From contig SWBL01000344.1 of the NCBI GenBank assembly GCA_024195585.1, positions 1 through 54,113 on the forward strand: a DNA stretch of 54,113 bases. Reading direction: 5' to 3'. Origin of the DNA: Aureobasidium sp. EXF-3400 (Eukaryota > Ascomycota > Dothideomycetes > Dothideales > Saccotheciaceae). Position numbers and translations under genes: made by a program. The notes beneath the pieces are model-generated. The model was not told where the DNA came from and ran no database searches. It was given only the letters and a program-made list of their open reading frames with translations. Of this stretch, positions 1 to 12,712 are shown one piece after another. Every line of letters begins with the position of its first letter. Positions within the stretch are counted from its first letter, which is position 1.

Positions 1-299
1 GAACCCTGGTCTCCCGCGCTTGACGAGATTTTACTCTTGACAAGCGGAAATCATGACCACTAGACCAATGAAGATGAGCCAGCTGAGCTGGTATTGGTTG
101 TTAACACGGCAAGATACAAACTCTATATAATTCTATCGGATTGCCGGCTTTGCGGCCAGCGTGATAGCGCGACCCAGCCGCGAACCAAAGCTCGCTATGA
201 CATCCCCGAACTCGCAGCTAGAGCCACGGTCGGTGCTGCAAGCTCTATGCTATCTTTGTGTTCATGCGCAGATGCAGTGTGATAGCACCATAATTGGCC

Positions 300-3200
300 A
301 TGTACTGGCCCATTGGGGCGCCCAAAACGTATGCTGCTTCTAAGCATGTAGTTCGCAGCACCAATTCACTCACTTCCGACCACGATGATTCTGACAAGCT
401 CGCCGTCACACCACTCTCGCCCGATGCTGGACAACTCACACCCTTGGTCTTGGAGCACGAGCAGGCACCTTTCGAAAATGCGGTTGCGCCAACGCGTTCC
501 TTGGAGGACCATAGTGGTACAGAAGAGCAGGAAATAGTGGATATCAAAACATCCCGCGCTGGCAACATATTCACTACAATCACCACCTCGTCGCTGAGTG
601 TATGGCAGACCAAGCCCACCGCTCTGCTCGCTACCGTCATCAGGTCGACTCATTCTCTCGAAACATATGGCCCGAATACGTCTGTCTTGCTGCGTCCTGA
701 TGCTCTCATAGTCATTGTGCAGACCCAGAAAGGCTTTCTCATAACATACTCCCTGGCTATTGATCCGGCTGCCCGAGTGTACCAGACTTCAATCTTCACG
801 CCCTCTGGATCTCATGTTCGACGCCCAAGTAATGAAGCGTACAGCAAGAGACCTAATATGGTTCCTGAAGGAGGACCCGCAGAAGGCGAAGGCATCCGGG
901 AAGTCAGTGTGCGCTTTCGCATGGTAATTCGGATAGACGCTGGTATCTCACAGGCTCTCGTGCTTGATGACGAGCTTGTTGTAACCACCGTCAAACCTGC
1001 AGCTGTTCAATGCATACGTTGGACACCAGACAGCTCGGGCTCTTCTCACAGTACTGAACTCCTCAAGCGAATGAGTTGGCTCATTGGAAAGCCTTCAATC
1101 ATCAACATGACGTACGATAGACCCATGAATCTTCATACTTGGGTGACAGATGACGGAAGGGCGTACGCAGTACAGCGATTATCTGGGACCAGTGCTGATC
1201 CTGCGAAACCCAAAAGTCTTTTCAGAGGCTTCTGCTTTCATGCCCCGGATCAACCAGGTCTTTTTGCGACCAAGTCTGCAATCAATGCTCGCTTTTCCCT
1301 TATAGCGGTCGGGTGTTCTAACGGCACAATTCAAGTTTACTCTGCGAAAGACTACCTGGGCAATATACCACGATCGCACGAACTTAAGTTGCCCGTGTCA
1401 GAAGCATCTTCTGGTAATTTGACTCTATTGAGCTGGTCCCCAGATGGCTACTGTCTCTTTGCAGGGTATGACCAGGGCTGGGCAATGTGGAGTGTATATG
1501 GTAAGCTAGGTGCCAACACTTTTGGTGCGGATCGATCGATGTCGGAGACCAACAATGAGGAATGGCTGTGCGGCGTGCGCGCTGGTTTCTGGATTGGCGG
1601 TGGTGCAGAAATAATGCTTCTTGGTCCGAACAGACACGAGCTACATGTTGTTGAGATGATGCGGAGCAGTGTGACAGGCTGCTTCGTAATGCCCAACATC
1701 TCCAGATCTCTATTGCAAGGAAGCACTAGCTTGATGCTGTACAAAGGATTCGAGACTTCGGATCACACAACCATATCTGGCGACATCTCCTTGTGGCAGA
1801 CTGTGCAAGTCCCACAGGCCTATCTTGCCTATCAATGGCCGCTGCGGCTCAGTGTTGTCTCTTCTGATGCAAGATATCTTGCTGTGGCTGGAAGGCGAGG
1901 TCTGGCACACTACAGCGCTGGGAGTGGACGATGGAAGACGTTCGAGGACCCAATCGCTGAGAACAGCTTTACCGTACGAGGTGGTATGTGTTGGTGGCAA
2001 CACATTCTTGTGGCTGCTGTGGAGTCCGGAAATAGTTATGAGGTATGCTTTCTTAGCATGACCGACCTGACAAATTTGCTAAATATCGATAGGTCCGTCT
2101 ATATTCGCGTGAGAAGACCCTTGCCAATTCTCAAGTACTGCACTCTGAGATACTGCCATACCCAGTAGTCTGCATGGCCACATCTGGAGAAGATTCTCTG
2201 TTGGTTTATACCTACGAGAACGTTCTACTCCATTACATCTTCGTCTCATCATCTAAGACGGTCAAGTTGGCACAAGTCGGTCAGATCGCCTTCCATGGAA
2301 TCATCAGAGCTCCACCACGTGTTCGTGCTATCAGCTGGATTCTTCCCGAGGAGCAACGTGGTATGTCTTCTATTCCTAACTCTGCTTCAGGTTGCTTACT
2401 CGCTTCTATCAGACAACGGCGATCCCTCGCACGATGTTGCCACAGCTTCAGTATTGTTCCTGGTTGATGCCAAATTGGTATTGTTGCAGCCCTCAGCAAA
2501 TGAACATGGCGAATTGAAGTACGACATGCGCGTCATTGCTCATAACGTGGAGTTCTACACACTCTCGAGGGAACAGCCACCTTCAACTTCATCACCAGGT
2601 CTTCTCGAAGATAGGTCTGACAACAATTATCTTCCTGCTGGTGCTCTGGGTCACAGCTTGCGCGACTCGTTGTGGTACTTCGATGGGACCTCAATGCACG
2701 CATGGCCCGATGTTCTTGATGTGCTTTCCTCTGCTCTCACGGAGCACGGACGTGAGGTGGCACCCACTGTTGCTATCGCCACCGACTTCTATCCACTGTC
2801 TGCGATTGTGGAAAAAGGACTTCTCACTGGTCTCGAGTCAGATCTGGTGCAACGTCGTGACATTAATTTCGCATTTTACCGTCTTAATCCGCGGACTCAC
2901 CTGTCGATACCGTCCCTTCTACGGCATCACCTAGCCCAGTACGACTCACCCGCTGCGCTTCATCTTTCTCATTCTTACCAGAAACTACCTTACTTCAATC
3001 ATGCCTTAGAAGTGCTCTTGCATGATGTCCTGGATGACGAGGTCGATGCTCCTCCAGAGTCATCGGAGGCAGCACTTCTTCCTGGTGTTTTGTCGTTCCT
3101 CTCCTCATTCCCAACATATCTTGATATCGTTGCCGGATGCACGCGCAAGACGGAGTTGCGAAGCTGGAAAACTTTGTTTCGCTATCTGCCTCCTGTTGCC

Positions 3201-3647
3201 GAACTGTTCGAGGAGTCTCTCCGAAAAGACATGCTCAAGACGGCAGGAAGTTATTTGTTGATTCTGCATGCTTTTGACGAAGGTAGTTTCAGTGCACGCC
3301 AGACGTCTTCTCTTTTCAAGAGAGCTAGGAACGAGGGCGATTGGGATCTCTGCAAAGAACTCGCTCGTTTCCTGGTAGGAATTGACGAGACCGGGAACCT
3401 TCTGAAAAGCGTGCTTTTTCGGGCTGGGCTGAGAGATACGGAGGAAACGGAGCCTGACAATAGCTATGACTCTTCGGACGAGGCTGACAGCAAGCCATCT
3501 CACGAAGCTCATGGCTCCAATGGCGTGTCACTTCAGACATCTGACAGGTCCGAGGGCAACAGTAGTGATGGTAGCATCATCATTGCCGGCCGCGATCATG
3601 GTTCATCTGCGCAGGACTATTTCGCCGATTCGGCAAGATACTCGTAA
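300..3647 (+). CDS. RIC1: RIC1, Ypt6/Rab6 guanine-nucleotide exchange factor subunit
   Basis: Predicted 1081 aa in three exons: 300-2042, 2093-2360 and 2413-3647; both GT-AG introns (50 and 52 bp) keep phase. The N-terminus (MYWPIGAPK-YAAS) is the hallmark opening of RIC1 proteins, so I start at the ATG at 300; a TTG two codons upstream is not a credible start. The first ~600 residues have WD40-like character (for example VIRIDAG...QCIRWTPDSSG and LLSWSPDGYCLFAGYDQGWAMWS), followed by the helical RIC1 domain (VAPTVAIATDFYPLSAIVEKGLL; LSHSYQKLPYFNHALEVLLHD). The tail after ~1000 is acidic and Ser-rich. In yeast, Ric1 with Rgp1 activates Ypt6 at the Golgi for retrograde transport from endosomes. 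Length fits fungal homologues. Family is near certain; the exact last residues less so. Confidence 0.93.
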
Positions 3648-3996
3648 GAAGGGTATCCCTGTCAGGTCACGAACGATCAAATAGCAACCTTATCGTAGGG
3701 CTGCATGTCGCGTGGAAATTGAATACATGTTTTCTTTTGATCGCTGTCTAGCGCAGACCGGGGCGCATGTACAGCAGATGTTTATTTCCAGCAGGGGGAA
3801 TCTTGATTGTAAATGGTGGCTGGTCGACCAGCAGCGCGTGAATGTGATCGAACAGGGGAAGGAAGCTTCACGCGGGGCTGTCGCTGCTTTGGGCAGAAAG
3901 CACTATTTTCTACTTTGGGAAGCAAAACTGTCCATTTGTTTCAACCATGAGAGTTTCGATTCAAACCGCGATGGAATGCGACGTCTCTTGGATCAA
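3648..3996. other. intergenic, 3' flank of RIC1
   Basis: Stretch downstream of the RIC1 stop. A 115-codon plus-strand reading frame crosses it, but it has no family resemblance, no good start context and no splice continuation, so I treat it as chance. No RNA gene or repeat was seen. Confidence 0.5.
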
Positions 3997-4489
3997 TCAT
4001 CTCTCGTTCTGGGTGAGCTGTATCACTTGTCGACATGGCGCAGTTGTCTGTGGCAGTGACAAGTGATAGACCGGTGAAGGGAGCTGCTCGCGCGTGGGAA
4101 CCTCGTGCTTGCCAATGCCGAAAGCTTGGTGTCCCGCTGCATCTACAGTACCGTCCATCCCCTCTAGGGAAATGGAGAAGCTCTCGTTAATTCTTTCCTC
4201 CTGACTCCTCAGGATCATGACTCCGAACGACCGTAGTATAGTCATCGTCATCACGCATCGACCGGTGTACTCCATATACCGTTCTTGAGCCATTCTCTGC
4301 TTCGGGGCGCCTGGTGTCACGCAACCAGCAGGGTATGGAGCTACGTATGTGGCAGGGCTGTCATGCCAGGCCCGCTCCAGTCGAGAAGTCACCTCACCGT
4401 ACTTTCGACACATATTCTGAAGGTTTACTGTTAGCTTTATAAGGTGAGAAGGATGCTACCGTAGCCTCCAGGAATGTACGCTTCGTCAT
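3997..4489 (-). CDS. possible orphan gene, 149 aa hypothetical protein
   Basis: Low-confidence two-exon model on the minus strand: exon 1 4489-4460 (MTKRTFLEAT), intron 4459-4417 (43 bp, GTAGCA donor, GCTAAC branch-like site, TTCAG acceptor, phase 0), exon 2 4416-3997. The join gives MTKRTFLEAT-NMCRKYGEVTSR, a natural-looking opening, and the body (LERAWHDSPATYVAPYPAG; RYMEYTGRC) is hydrophilic with four cysteines. I do not recognise a family. The intron is at the short end for this genome, and the ORF alone could arise by chance. It lies between RIC1 and the 5015 regulator, in opposite orientation to both. Confidence 0.3.
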
Positions 4490-5014
4490 ACGCTTTTTGC
4501 ACCCCAGTCTGAACTTATGAGCTCCTAGTTCGGTCTCGGGCAGTTGCATTCATCTTGGAAAAGCTAGTTCCGGCATTGCCGACAATTGGACAACGACCAT
4601 TGCATATAACTGTGGCAGCCTGAGGTGCTTCATTTAACGCTTTGGGACACCTTTTTACTTTTGCAATGGCTGCATTTATTTATACGCCCTGCAATGTCAA
4701 AAGGCTCTCACAGCCTCTCGACTGCGCCTGAGCTTACAAGATTCGTTCCTTCCTCTTGAAATATCCCCCCTTCTGCTTTCTTTGAATCTGACTTGGCATC
4801 TGTTAGCTCTTTGTCGATATAACTATTCACTCCAGGTTACAAAGTGGACAAAATAAAATCAATACTTCACCTCATCGCCGGCTATTCCATGCTCTACTAG
4901 ACAACTCTACCAGGGCCGTAGCAGACTTGAGACGTGTCAATACCGCCATCTACCGCAGTGCATCGACTACATAAACAACAGGCAACATATGTGTATGCCA
5001 CCTCCAGTGCAAAG
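4490..5014. other. intergenic, 5' region of the 5015 regulator
   Basis: Pyrimidine-rich stretches (around 4740-4800) and short A/T runs typical of a fungal promoter and 5' leader. An in-frame GTG at 4934 precedes the ATG at 5015 with no upstream ATG in that frame. I see no other gene or repeat. Confidence 0.5.
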
Positions 5015-6824
5015 ATGAACAGTAAAGTCGCCAGACGATCGCTATCACCGATGGACCACACTTCCAACCAAGATCATGATCAACAACTCTCCGACCTCAC
5101 ATGGATCATGATTACCAATCCACACCAGTCCAAGGATAAAGAGATGATGAGAAACGTTCGCATAAAAGTCATGAACGACTACCTCACCAAGGAGCGAGGC
5201 AACCCAAACAGTACCGATGCTCGTGTGCGACATACGGTCAGACGCTCCAAGACCAGCACGTCGCCAGAGATGAGGAGGAAGTCGTATCTACCCAGCACAA
5301 GAAGCCAATCGCCGCGTGCTAGAGACCCGGCAACACAATCTGCTCTCCCGTCACCCGAGACAGCATGCATTCAAGCTCATTTGGAAGCGAATATGGAGTC
5401 CCCAGACGATACAGACTCGACGGCACTGAGTTCACAAGCAGTCCCGAATGTTCGACTGGCAGGCATTGGTGCCAAATTGGATGTCTTCGAAGCGACTCCG
5501 CGATTCGACGGAGAGGTCATTGATGTCCTAATGCTAAAATGGAACTGTATGTACATCTTCCTCAAAATCGGCAATAACTAACATAAGAAATGCAGGCACG
5601 ACATATTTCGCAAGCCAAGCCATGTGCAAGAAATGGGTCCCGATGCTGTTCGCTGGTCAGGCATCATTCCTCAGCACATTGTGTATCTCATCCGCGTACC
5701 TTGATATGATGCACATGGACTTCTCACACACACTGACAGTGAATTCGATCGAGTCTGTACGGACTCTGATGGTCAGAGAACAGACCGTGCAACTCATCAG
5801 CAAGTGTCTGTCCGACCCAGAGACTTGCTGCAACGACGCAAACATAGTCTCGGTGGTACACATGCTATTCGGTGAGATGATTGTTGCATGCAAGCCAACC
5901 TTGAAATGTCATGAAGATGGGTTGCACACAATGGTGGAACACAGAGGAGGTCTAGACAATTTGGGCGGCAACGGTCTCCTGGCTTCGATGGTCACCATGT
6001 GAGTTACACGAAACCAGCCAACTGCCTGTAGTTAGCTGAATGAAAATAGCCAATTCTTCGAAGTTTCAGTGCTTCGCGAAGCCCGTCCTCGACAAGAGTA
6101 TCTCGTCTATGCCCGCTACACCACCGAAAATTCGACGCAGGGCCGTACTTCCGCCGTCCCAGAAACGCCTTTGTACTATCCCACAGGTATACATCATACT
6201 CTAGCCCGAACACAACGATGCGATGAAGACACGTTGGACCTCATAAACCTCGTTCGAGACCTCACGCAAGCCGTCATACATCTTGCGGACGCATCCGCCG
6301 GAGACTCCCCTTCCAGCGGACCATTCGGACCCAAAGCAGCAAGGAGGATATATACAGAACTAGAGGTTCAGGCATTGCACAGGAAGAAACACAAAGCAAT
6401 AGACCAAATCGTCGCGCTCAAGGCTCGAAACAACGACCCTGTCTACGAAGCGTTGCGCCTCTGCGCTTTGCTCTACGCCACAGCTATTCACTGCAACATG
6501 CCTCTCTCAACCACTGCCCGTAGCTTCCCGAGTAATATTGTGATACAGATCAGAGACAACCTCCTCCGTACAGACCTCTCAAACTGCTGGGACAGCATGG
6601 TGGGAATGCTCTTCTGGTGCACGATCGTGACTGGAGCAGCATGCAACGACGCAGATGACGAAGACGTGGAGGTACTGGCAACCAAGAAGTGGATGGTGGC
6701 CCACGCGATCAGAAGCTCAATCTTGTTGTTATTCCAACACACTCACGCTATGTTAAGGATGTTGAGGACGATATTGGTCGTGCAGAAGGTATTGAGATGT
6801 TCGGCAGAGGAACCAGAATTATAA
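5015..6824 (+). CDS. fungal transcription-factor-like protein (Fungal_trans_2/DUF3468 type)
   Basis: 569 aa in three exons: 5015-5546, 5596-5998, 6050-6824; introns of 49 and 51 bp, both GT-AG, phases consistent. After an N-terminal Ser-rich region comes the motif TWIMITNPHQSKDKEMMRN followed by VRIKVMNDYL, the short block that opens many fungal regulators of the Zn2Cys6-associated DUF3468 group, then a basic region (TVRRSKTSTSPEMRRKSY). The helical C-terminal half (CKKWVPMLFAGQASFLSTLC; TMVEHRGGLDNLGGNGLL) matches the regulatory domain of that group. No Zn2Cys6 cluster is present, as is common here, so direct DNA binding is not shown. Target genes cannot be told from sequence. Start chosen at the first in-frame ATG. 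Confidence 0.75.
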
Positions 6825-7577
6825 CCCCCCAAAATGTACTCGTAGTGAAAATTCGGTGTTAGCACGAAGCGTAGACAGCGTTATGAACAATTCAATGCTC
6901 ATTTCTTATGGATAATAAGCGATTCACGATATAGCATCATGCTTGGTGAACTGACATGATCCATTAAAGGGCAGACAAGGTGAGGGTCAGGGTCAGGGTC
7001 ACAGGGTATTCAATATGCTCGACACTCTCAACCAGCGTCAGACACAACCCAGCCTCAAGCACTACAATAGAGTTACATCTAAGCAGAACAAGCTCAGACA
7101 CACATCCCAAACGAAAGTCTCCATATTTTGATCGGGCAACCCGCTTCTACGACCGCCCCGGACACACGCGTAAAGGAGCAAACATGCAAATCAGCCATGG
7201 CAGGCGTCAACAGCAGAGGGAAGCCTAAACGGTGGTACTCGGGTCCCACAGTCCCCTTGAGGATTCTGGAGCAAGGGTGTCGCGTGGCTGCACCGTCGCT
7301 GATAGATAGCGTTGTGGCTTGATGGATGTGGTCTGGCGAGCGTTGTTCTACTTAGATGCCTCGTTGCAGGATCTTGAGGTACAGGATATGGTCTTTAGTG
7401 CGTTGTGAGACAAGGTTGGAGCTGGAACATGGAAGAAAATGGGAGAGAAGTGGGATGGATGAGCAATTTTGGTATGTTCTCGATTTTAGTGAAAACAGGG
7501 ACGATGATGAGAATTGGGGTATCATAGAAACGACGGATGTTGTACCAGTAATTGGGAAAACGTGATGAACAGAGCAA
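6825..7577. other. intergenic between two convergent genes
   Basis: Contains a short AGGGTC triplicate (about 6983-7000) and several chance reading frames of 60-80 codons without family resemblance. Its right end is the 3' flank of MZT1. Nothing else supportable. Confidence 0.5.
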
Positions 7578-8002
7578 TCATTGCTTTTCACGAGGTTCTG
7601 TGGCAACGCCATTACGGTCTCGGAGGTCTTTGATGACAGTCTATGGCAGAGTGTCAGCCAGACATATCCAAGGTATTGAAATGGTTCGGCAGGTTGACAA
7701 TGTAGATGTATCACACAGAAAGACTCACAGCCAGGGCGTCCGGGTTTACGCCATTTTCAATAAGAGAGACACAGTAAGATAGCGATTGGCGATCCAAGTT
7801 TGTGTTCTGTTCACCGCATAATCATTAGCGTGAGCAGGGTGTGAGGGACCATAAGATGTATGATATCCGACGAACAATCGCACGTCCCGACACGTCCGCG
7901 ATGAATAATGAAGTGTGGTCAACATACAAGCAAAGAAGAAATCTCATATAGAATGTCGATGGTTTCGCGCGCAGCTTTTCGCTTGTCTTCTGTAGGAGGC
8001 AT
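7578..8002 (-). CDS. MZT1: MOZART1 (mitotic-spindle organizing protein 1)
   Basis: A 71-aa protein in three exons: 8002-7928 (25 codons), 7806-7729 (26 codons) and 7640-7578 (20 codons plus stop); introns 121 and 88 bp, all phase 0, GTATGT and GTGAGT donors. The product opens [20 protein letters not shown], then [20 protein letters not shown], then [18 protein letters not shown], which is the MOZART1 signature end to end. MZT1 binds the N-terminal extensions of gamma-tubulin complex proteins and recruits or activates gamma-TuRC at spindle pole bodies and septa. No single exon exceeds 78 bases, so plain ORF calling misses it. It lies 233 bp downstream of SPC25 on the same strand. Confidence 0.93.
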
Positions 8003-8235
8003 GATTGGAGTTGTGATGGCAGTGGTGAAGTTGATGGAAGACTGATGGAAACGGATGGGAATGTTTGGCTCCGGCTGGGCGTCGCTTCTGAAAACGCAAG
8101 CTTTGGCAACAGCACATGAGGAAGGCGCGACACAGAAATCGACCATATTTTAGAGATAATTTATGGGTTGAAAAAAAATTAAATTTAACAGTATCATTAA
8201 TCGTGACAATCATCATATCTCAGGCACTGCGTAGA

Positions 8236-9102
8236 TCAGTGTCTGATAGAGGCAGTGAACAAGGCACGCATTGCCTTGAGGAAAGCAGCCAAATCCCTCG
8301 TCTCGTTCAACCGTTCCACAATAGCATCGACGGCCTCGTCATCCAACGCCGGCTCTACTGCTACGACTTGGTAGTCCTTTGTTTCCATGTTCAATTCGAA
8401 AGCGCATTGACGGTCCCAATCTCTCTCATCCACGTGTGTATAGACAAACTTGATTCTGTCGTCAATGCCCAGGCCTTCAATACGCATGCAAAGATGAGAC
8501 TCCCAAAAGTGCAGCTCGGGTCGGTTGTGATGTGCTTGATTGTCTAGTTGTCGCTGGTGGTGGTGTTGGGCCTGGCGGCGGGTGTTGATGGATTTTTGTA
8601 GCGACAAGATTTGAGAGCGGAGGTCGTCGCGGTGGGCTTCATGGTTCTGGCGTTGAAGGTCGAGCTCTTCGATTTGTTGTTGCATCTCTTCATGCTCTTG
8701 TGCTTCTTTAGCTAGAGTGTTCTGGTGGGCGATGGATTTGTTGGACATGTCCTCGAGCTCTCTGCGTCGGGATCTTTGAGATTCTGTTTAAGAGGGGCAT
8801 GTCAGTATACTAATGCGAGCAGTTGTTATGACACGGAAGGACCGACCTTGGATCTCAGACATGTTGATGCGGAAATGGTTGCGTTCTTCGAGAACGCGCT
8901 TGCGGCCTTGCTCGATGAAGTCGTCAAATCTTTGAGTAAAGCGAGCCATGCGATCGCGCAAATCGTCGAAACCAAACTTGATACTAGGCAGCTGGTCGAC
9001 CATTGAGGGCGGATCGGGAGTGAGGTAAGGACCGCGTAGACCGCTCGCTCCGAAGGAGGCGTCGAATCGCGCATGGCTGGGAGTGTTCATGACGGCGGCC
9101 AT
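8236..9102 (-). CDS. SPC25: kinetochore protein SPC25 (Ndc80 complex)
   Basis: 267 aa in two exons, 9102-8847 and 8783-8236, with a 63-bp intron (GTCGGT donor, AAACAG acceptor, phase 1). Residues ~60-180 are heptad-rich coiled coil (FDDLRDRMARFTQRFDDFIE; EEMQQQIEELDLQ). The C-terminal globular part holds the SPC25 pattern: LHFWESHLCMRIEGLG, DRIKFVYTHVDERD, then DYQVVAVEPAL and LNETRDLAAFLKAMRALF. SPC25 pairs with SPC24 at the centromere-facing end of the Ndc80 complex. The ATG at 9102 gives a product of usual length; a longer reading frame upstream lacks an ATG. It diverges from RRN6 across ~620 bp. Confidence 0.92.
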
Positions 9103-9718
9103 GGTTGTGTGATTGCAAGTGCTCGAGTCGCGAAGTGGTATGGATGAAGTCTGGTGGTATGCGCAATCGAGTGTCGAGCTTGCCAAAGTCGGAAGATTTG
9201 GAGTAAACACAAACTCCGCCGGCGTTGCCAGGGACTCGAAGGGCACGGACCATGTGAGGCTCCTGTCAGTTATGGAGGCCGGCCATCCAAGCCACGCCTC
9301 GTCAGATATCTTTTTAGACATCTTATGCGCGAGATGAGCATACTCTGTTGAATAGAGATTTGTTCCAATCGTGCATCATGATAACATGATTTGAATTCTT
9401 AGTCTAGGATGTGCTCAGATAGAGGCTTCTTGTTGCGGGAAGATGGTCAGGTCGCTGGTCGGCACGCCCCCTGCTATAGAGCCGAGAGGCCGATCAAGTC
9501 CTGACGCGCTTCAATCTCGACAAGTTTTTGACGATGAATTTCTCTTCCACTTTTCTACTCTGACATATGCGACATCTAACACTCTCAACTACCATTTACT
9601 GCACACACCAATACATTCCTCAGCTACTACAATCAACAAAATTTCTCGACCAGTTTCTTCACGGCAATGATTCAGTCCGTCTCTGGCCAAATACCACGCA
9701 TAGCTAGGAAGAAGCCGT
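9103..9718. other. divergent promoter region SPC25 / RRN6
   Basis: Intergenic region between two divergent genes. The half next to RRN6 is pyrimidine-rich with many CA/AC steps (9540-9660), like a fungal core promoter and leader. Reading frames here are antisense shadows. No RNA gene seen. Confidence 0.5.
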
Positions 9719-12712
9719 ATGGCTGACCAATTTACCACTGACCTGAAATATGGTCACTTTGGTCAAATCATTTACAACAACGAGGATCAGGCCTGGTTGT
9801 TCCCCAGGAACCTCGAGTCTTCGCCCACATTACTGCCCCTCGGCACCTCGCAGCTCATCTTCAAATCGCTCCACTCCCAAGCCCGAGTAGATTCTGTCAC
9901 CACTGAAAAACCGAGCGTTCACCTCAATCGTCAGCTTGCCGAGCTCCTCCGTTTCGATCCCACCACTGCCCCGAGCGCCCATCTCCTTGCCGAGCCTGCA
10001 ATTGTATCGCAAGAGATTCAGAAGACTGTCCTTCGCCATGATCCGACTGCTGGCCATCTGTTGGCTTTTGGTCGTGTACCCGATCATGCTATAAAGCGCT
10101 CCATACCAATCGTTGCCTTTCCTGCTGCCGACTATGCCCACATCTTGCGCCTTGTTCAAGTTCAGCCTCAGAAACACGGTTGGGAGCGCAACAAATCTGT
10201 GTGGATTGACGTACCCAGAATCTCTGGTGAATCGGGCACCTGGCATGCTCCTCATCCCATCCGTCAGATCTGTTTTGCAGACACCGACGAGGACTCGAAT
10301 CTTGCCCGCACTCTGGCCGTCCGCACCACCATCGCCGTTCATGTCCTGCGAATTGCCGCGAGAAAACATACCTCATCATGGAATTCTCTCGCTGGTACAC
10401 CATCTCGCTTCCACACAGAACAGTTGTGCACTTTGAACCTGAATCTATTTGGAGGTCTGGCTCCCGCTCATGTGGCCTTCAACCACTGGTATCCCAAGCA
10501 ATTCGTCACTGTCGACCAATATGGTACCTGGCATGTCTGGGACTCGAGTCTGAGACAGATCCCTTCTGAGCATGGTAAGCCAATTGAGCTCTGCCGCGGC
10601 GCTACCAACGACCAAGTCATACCCGATCATGAAACTACTGCTAGTCTATTGGACGATGGTTGGGGCAGAGCGATATGGGCTGGCAACGTGCAGACCATTG
10701 TTACTGCTAGCAGGAGGTGCTTGGGCATCTATGACATCCAAGGAAAACCTGTCAGACTCCAATCTCCCAACCTTGGCCTTGCTGGAACCCCGCACTGGAT
10801 CCTCGATATCATGCTAAATCCTCTGGATCCAACTCTGATATTCGTTCTGACCTCAATCTCGTTATTCTGCTTACGCGTGCGTTGTCTGGACGAATTTGAT
10901 CCAGAGAGTTATAACACTGCTGGCGCCGAGGTGGTATTACAATGTAGGCACTTCAGAGACCCGGAGGATACGGGACTTGGTCTCTCTAACTTCGTCGATG
11001 ATATTGGTATGACATACAAATGATCACCGTCGACGCCTAGATGCTGACTTTCCGCAGATGTTGTGGTGTTTATAAAATCTTCCCTGAGCTCGCTCGCAAC
11101 CAGTTATCGCTTTATGCCAGACGAGTCTTCTCCTCAATTTTTGAGGAGCGCAGATGCCACTCAACTTGTTCTGCCAGAATTGCCTTATACCACGACTGCT
11201 TCACCTGCAGCCCTGACTTTCCAGGTTCAGCCTGTGCAGTATGGAGAGAGTGGACACCACGAACAATCATCCGGTCCTGGAAAGATTTATCAAGATTCTT
11301 GCGTGAGGTTCTTCGTTACGACCGCTATTACAAGCGATATGGCCGTTGTGCAGAAACTATACTATGCGTTTCCAAGCACAGTTGATAAATCATCACTGCC
11401 GAGAGTCTTGCCCCCCGATTGGCACGGAAGACTTGTACACAGTCGCCCGCGACTACAAGAAACTGGTTTCATTGAACAGTCGAATGTCGACCAAGGGCTA
11501 GCGAATACTCGAGAAGAGCAAGACGCGACGGTATCTTCCCACATTGATACACCGAAGTCAACAAAAGATAACTGGACCATGGTATACGAGCTTGCTCATG
11601 CTCGAACAACCAGCGCAGCTTCACAAACAGAAGACTTCTCGCGGATGCTTGTTCGTGTGGATCAAATACTCAAAATTTCTGAGGCTTCTGAGAATGGCCA
11701 TACACTATTGTCGGAAATCTGCGATAATCAAATCCTGATACCTGACATAGATCAAGCTGCTACAGAGTTTAACAGCATGGTTTCTTCTAGGTCACAGAAT
11801 GATGAAGACATGCAAGGAGTTGACCAGAAATTACAGCTTGCGCGAATCAGCAGCAACTCTGCCATGAATCTTGGTCTCAACTGCGATATGGATCTAACAG
11901 CCGTCTACGATACCATCATAGCACGTTGGCTGACACCGCTATCTCAGACGGTGCCTGGAAGGGTGCGACTTGTCAAAGAACAACTAGCGCGAAGAATCGC
12001 TGCTGAGATATGTCTCGCAAGCCACGTTCTCAGACAACCACCAGTGGAGTCAAGTGAGGAGGAGACGACAGCAGAGACGCAGGCTACAGAGGATGATTTT
12101 TCCTCGCAAACGAACTTCCCTCAATCGTCCCTCCCAACACCGTCACCAACAGCCACACCATCGTTGACAACTGTTACGTCCTTATCCAGTCACCCGTCGA
12201 CCTTGGTGTCTTCTGAATTTGCACGCCTTAGACGTTACACCACGTTCTCATCGGAAAAGCCTACTCCCGCACCCCTACCTAAAGGTCTCACCAACACGCT
12301 TGCGCATTGGACTCTTGGCGGTAATCCTGATGAATACGATTGGCTTGCCGTTCAGCGGAAACAGGAGAAGAAGGCCGAGGAAGAAGATGAGGATCTGACA
12401 CCGAAAGAGCGAGCGAGGTTGAAACGCCGAGCTGAGAAGATGTTGCTGAAGCAGAGGCGCGAAATGCAGAAAGCATCTGCCATGGATCTCGCGAGTAGCC
12501 AAGTTCCCGGCATCGTAAGCGCGAGTCAGCCTGCATTCGCGACACCTTCTAGAAGCGAAGCACCGAATGTCCCTCAGTCTGCCAGAGCAGCAAGTCAAGG
12601 CACCCAGTTGTTAGCGAGCTCCCAAGCTCACCCGAACATGTTCACCAGCCAAGTGCAGCCGGGGCGGTTTGGTGGAAAACCGGCAAAGAAGAAACGAAAG
12701 GTTGGGTTTTAG
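9719..12712 (+). CDS. RRN6: RNA polymerase I-specific transcription initiation factor RRN6-like
   Basis: 980 aa in two exons, 9719-11006 and 11058-12712; intron 51 bp (GTATGA donor, TCCGCAG acceptor, phase 1). The N-terminal part (DLKYGHFGQIIYNNEDQAWL) and the beta-propeller-like middle (HPIRQICFADTDEDSNLART; HVAFNHWYPKQFVTVDQYGT followed by WHVWDSS) fit the RRN6 family. The C-terminal third is helical, then Ser/Thr-rich, ending in a Lys-rich charged segment (KERARLKRRAEKMLLKQRR) and the characteristic tail SQVQPGRFGGKPAKKKRKV, also a likely nuclear localisation signal. RRN6 with RRN7 and RRN11 forms the core factor that places Pol I at rDNA promoters. Size is close to yeast Rrn6 (894 aa). 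Confidence 0.9.

Noticed and set aside
3712..4059. 115-codon plus-strand frame
   Set aside because: No family resemblance, no supporting splice structure, lies in the RIC1 3' flank.
6979..7006. AGGGTC repeated three times, telomere-like
   Set aside because: Only three units and not the TTAGGG sequence; fits chance or a small slippage repeat.
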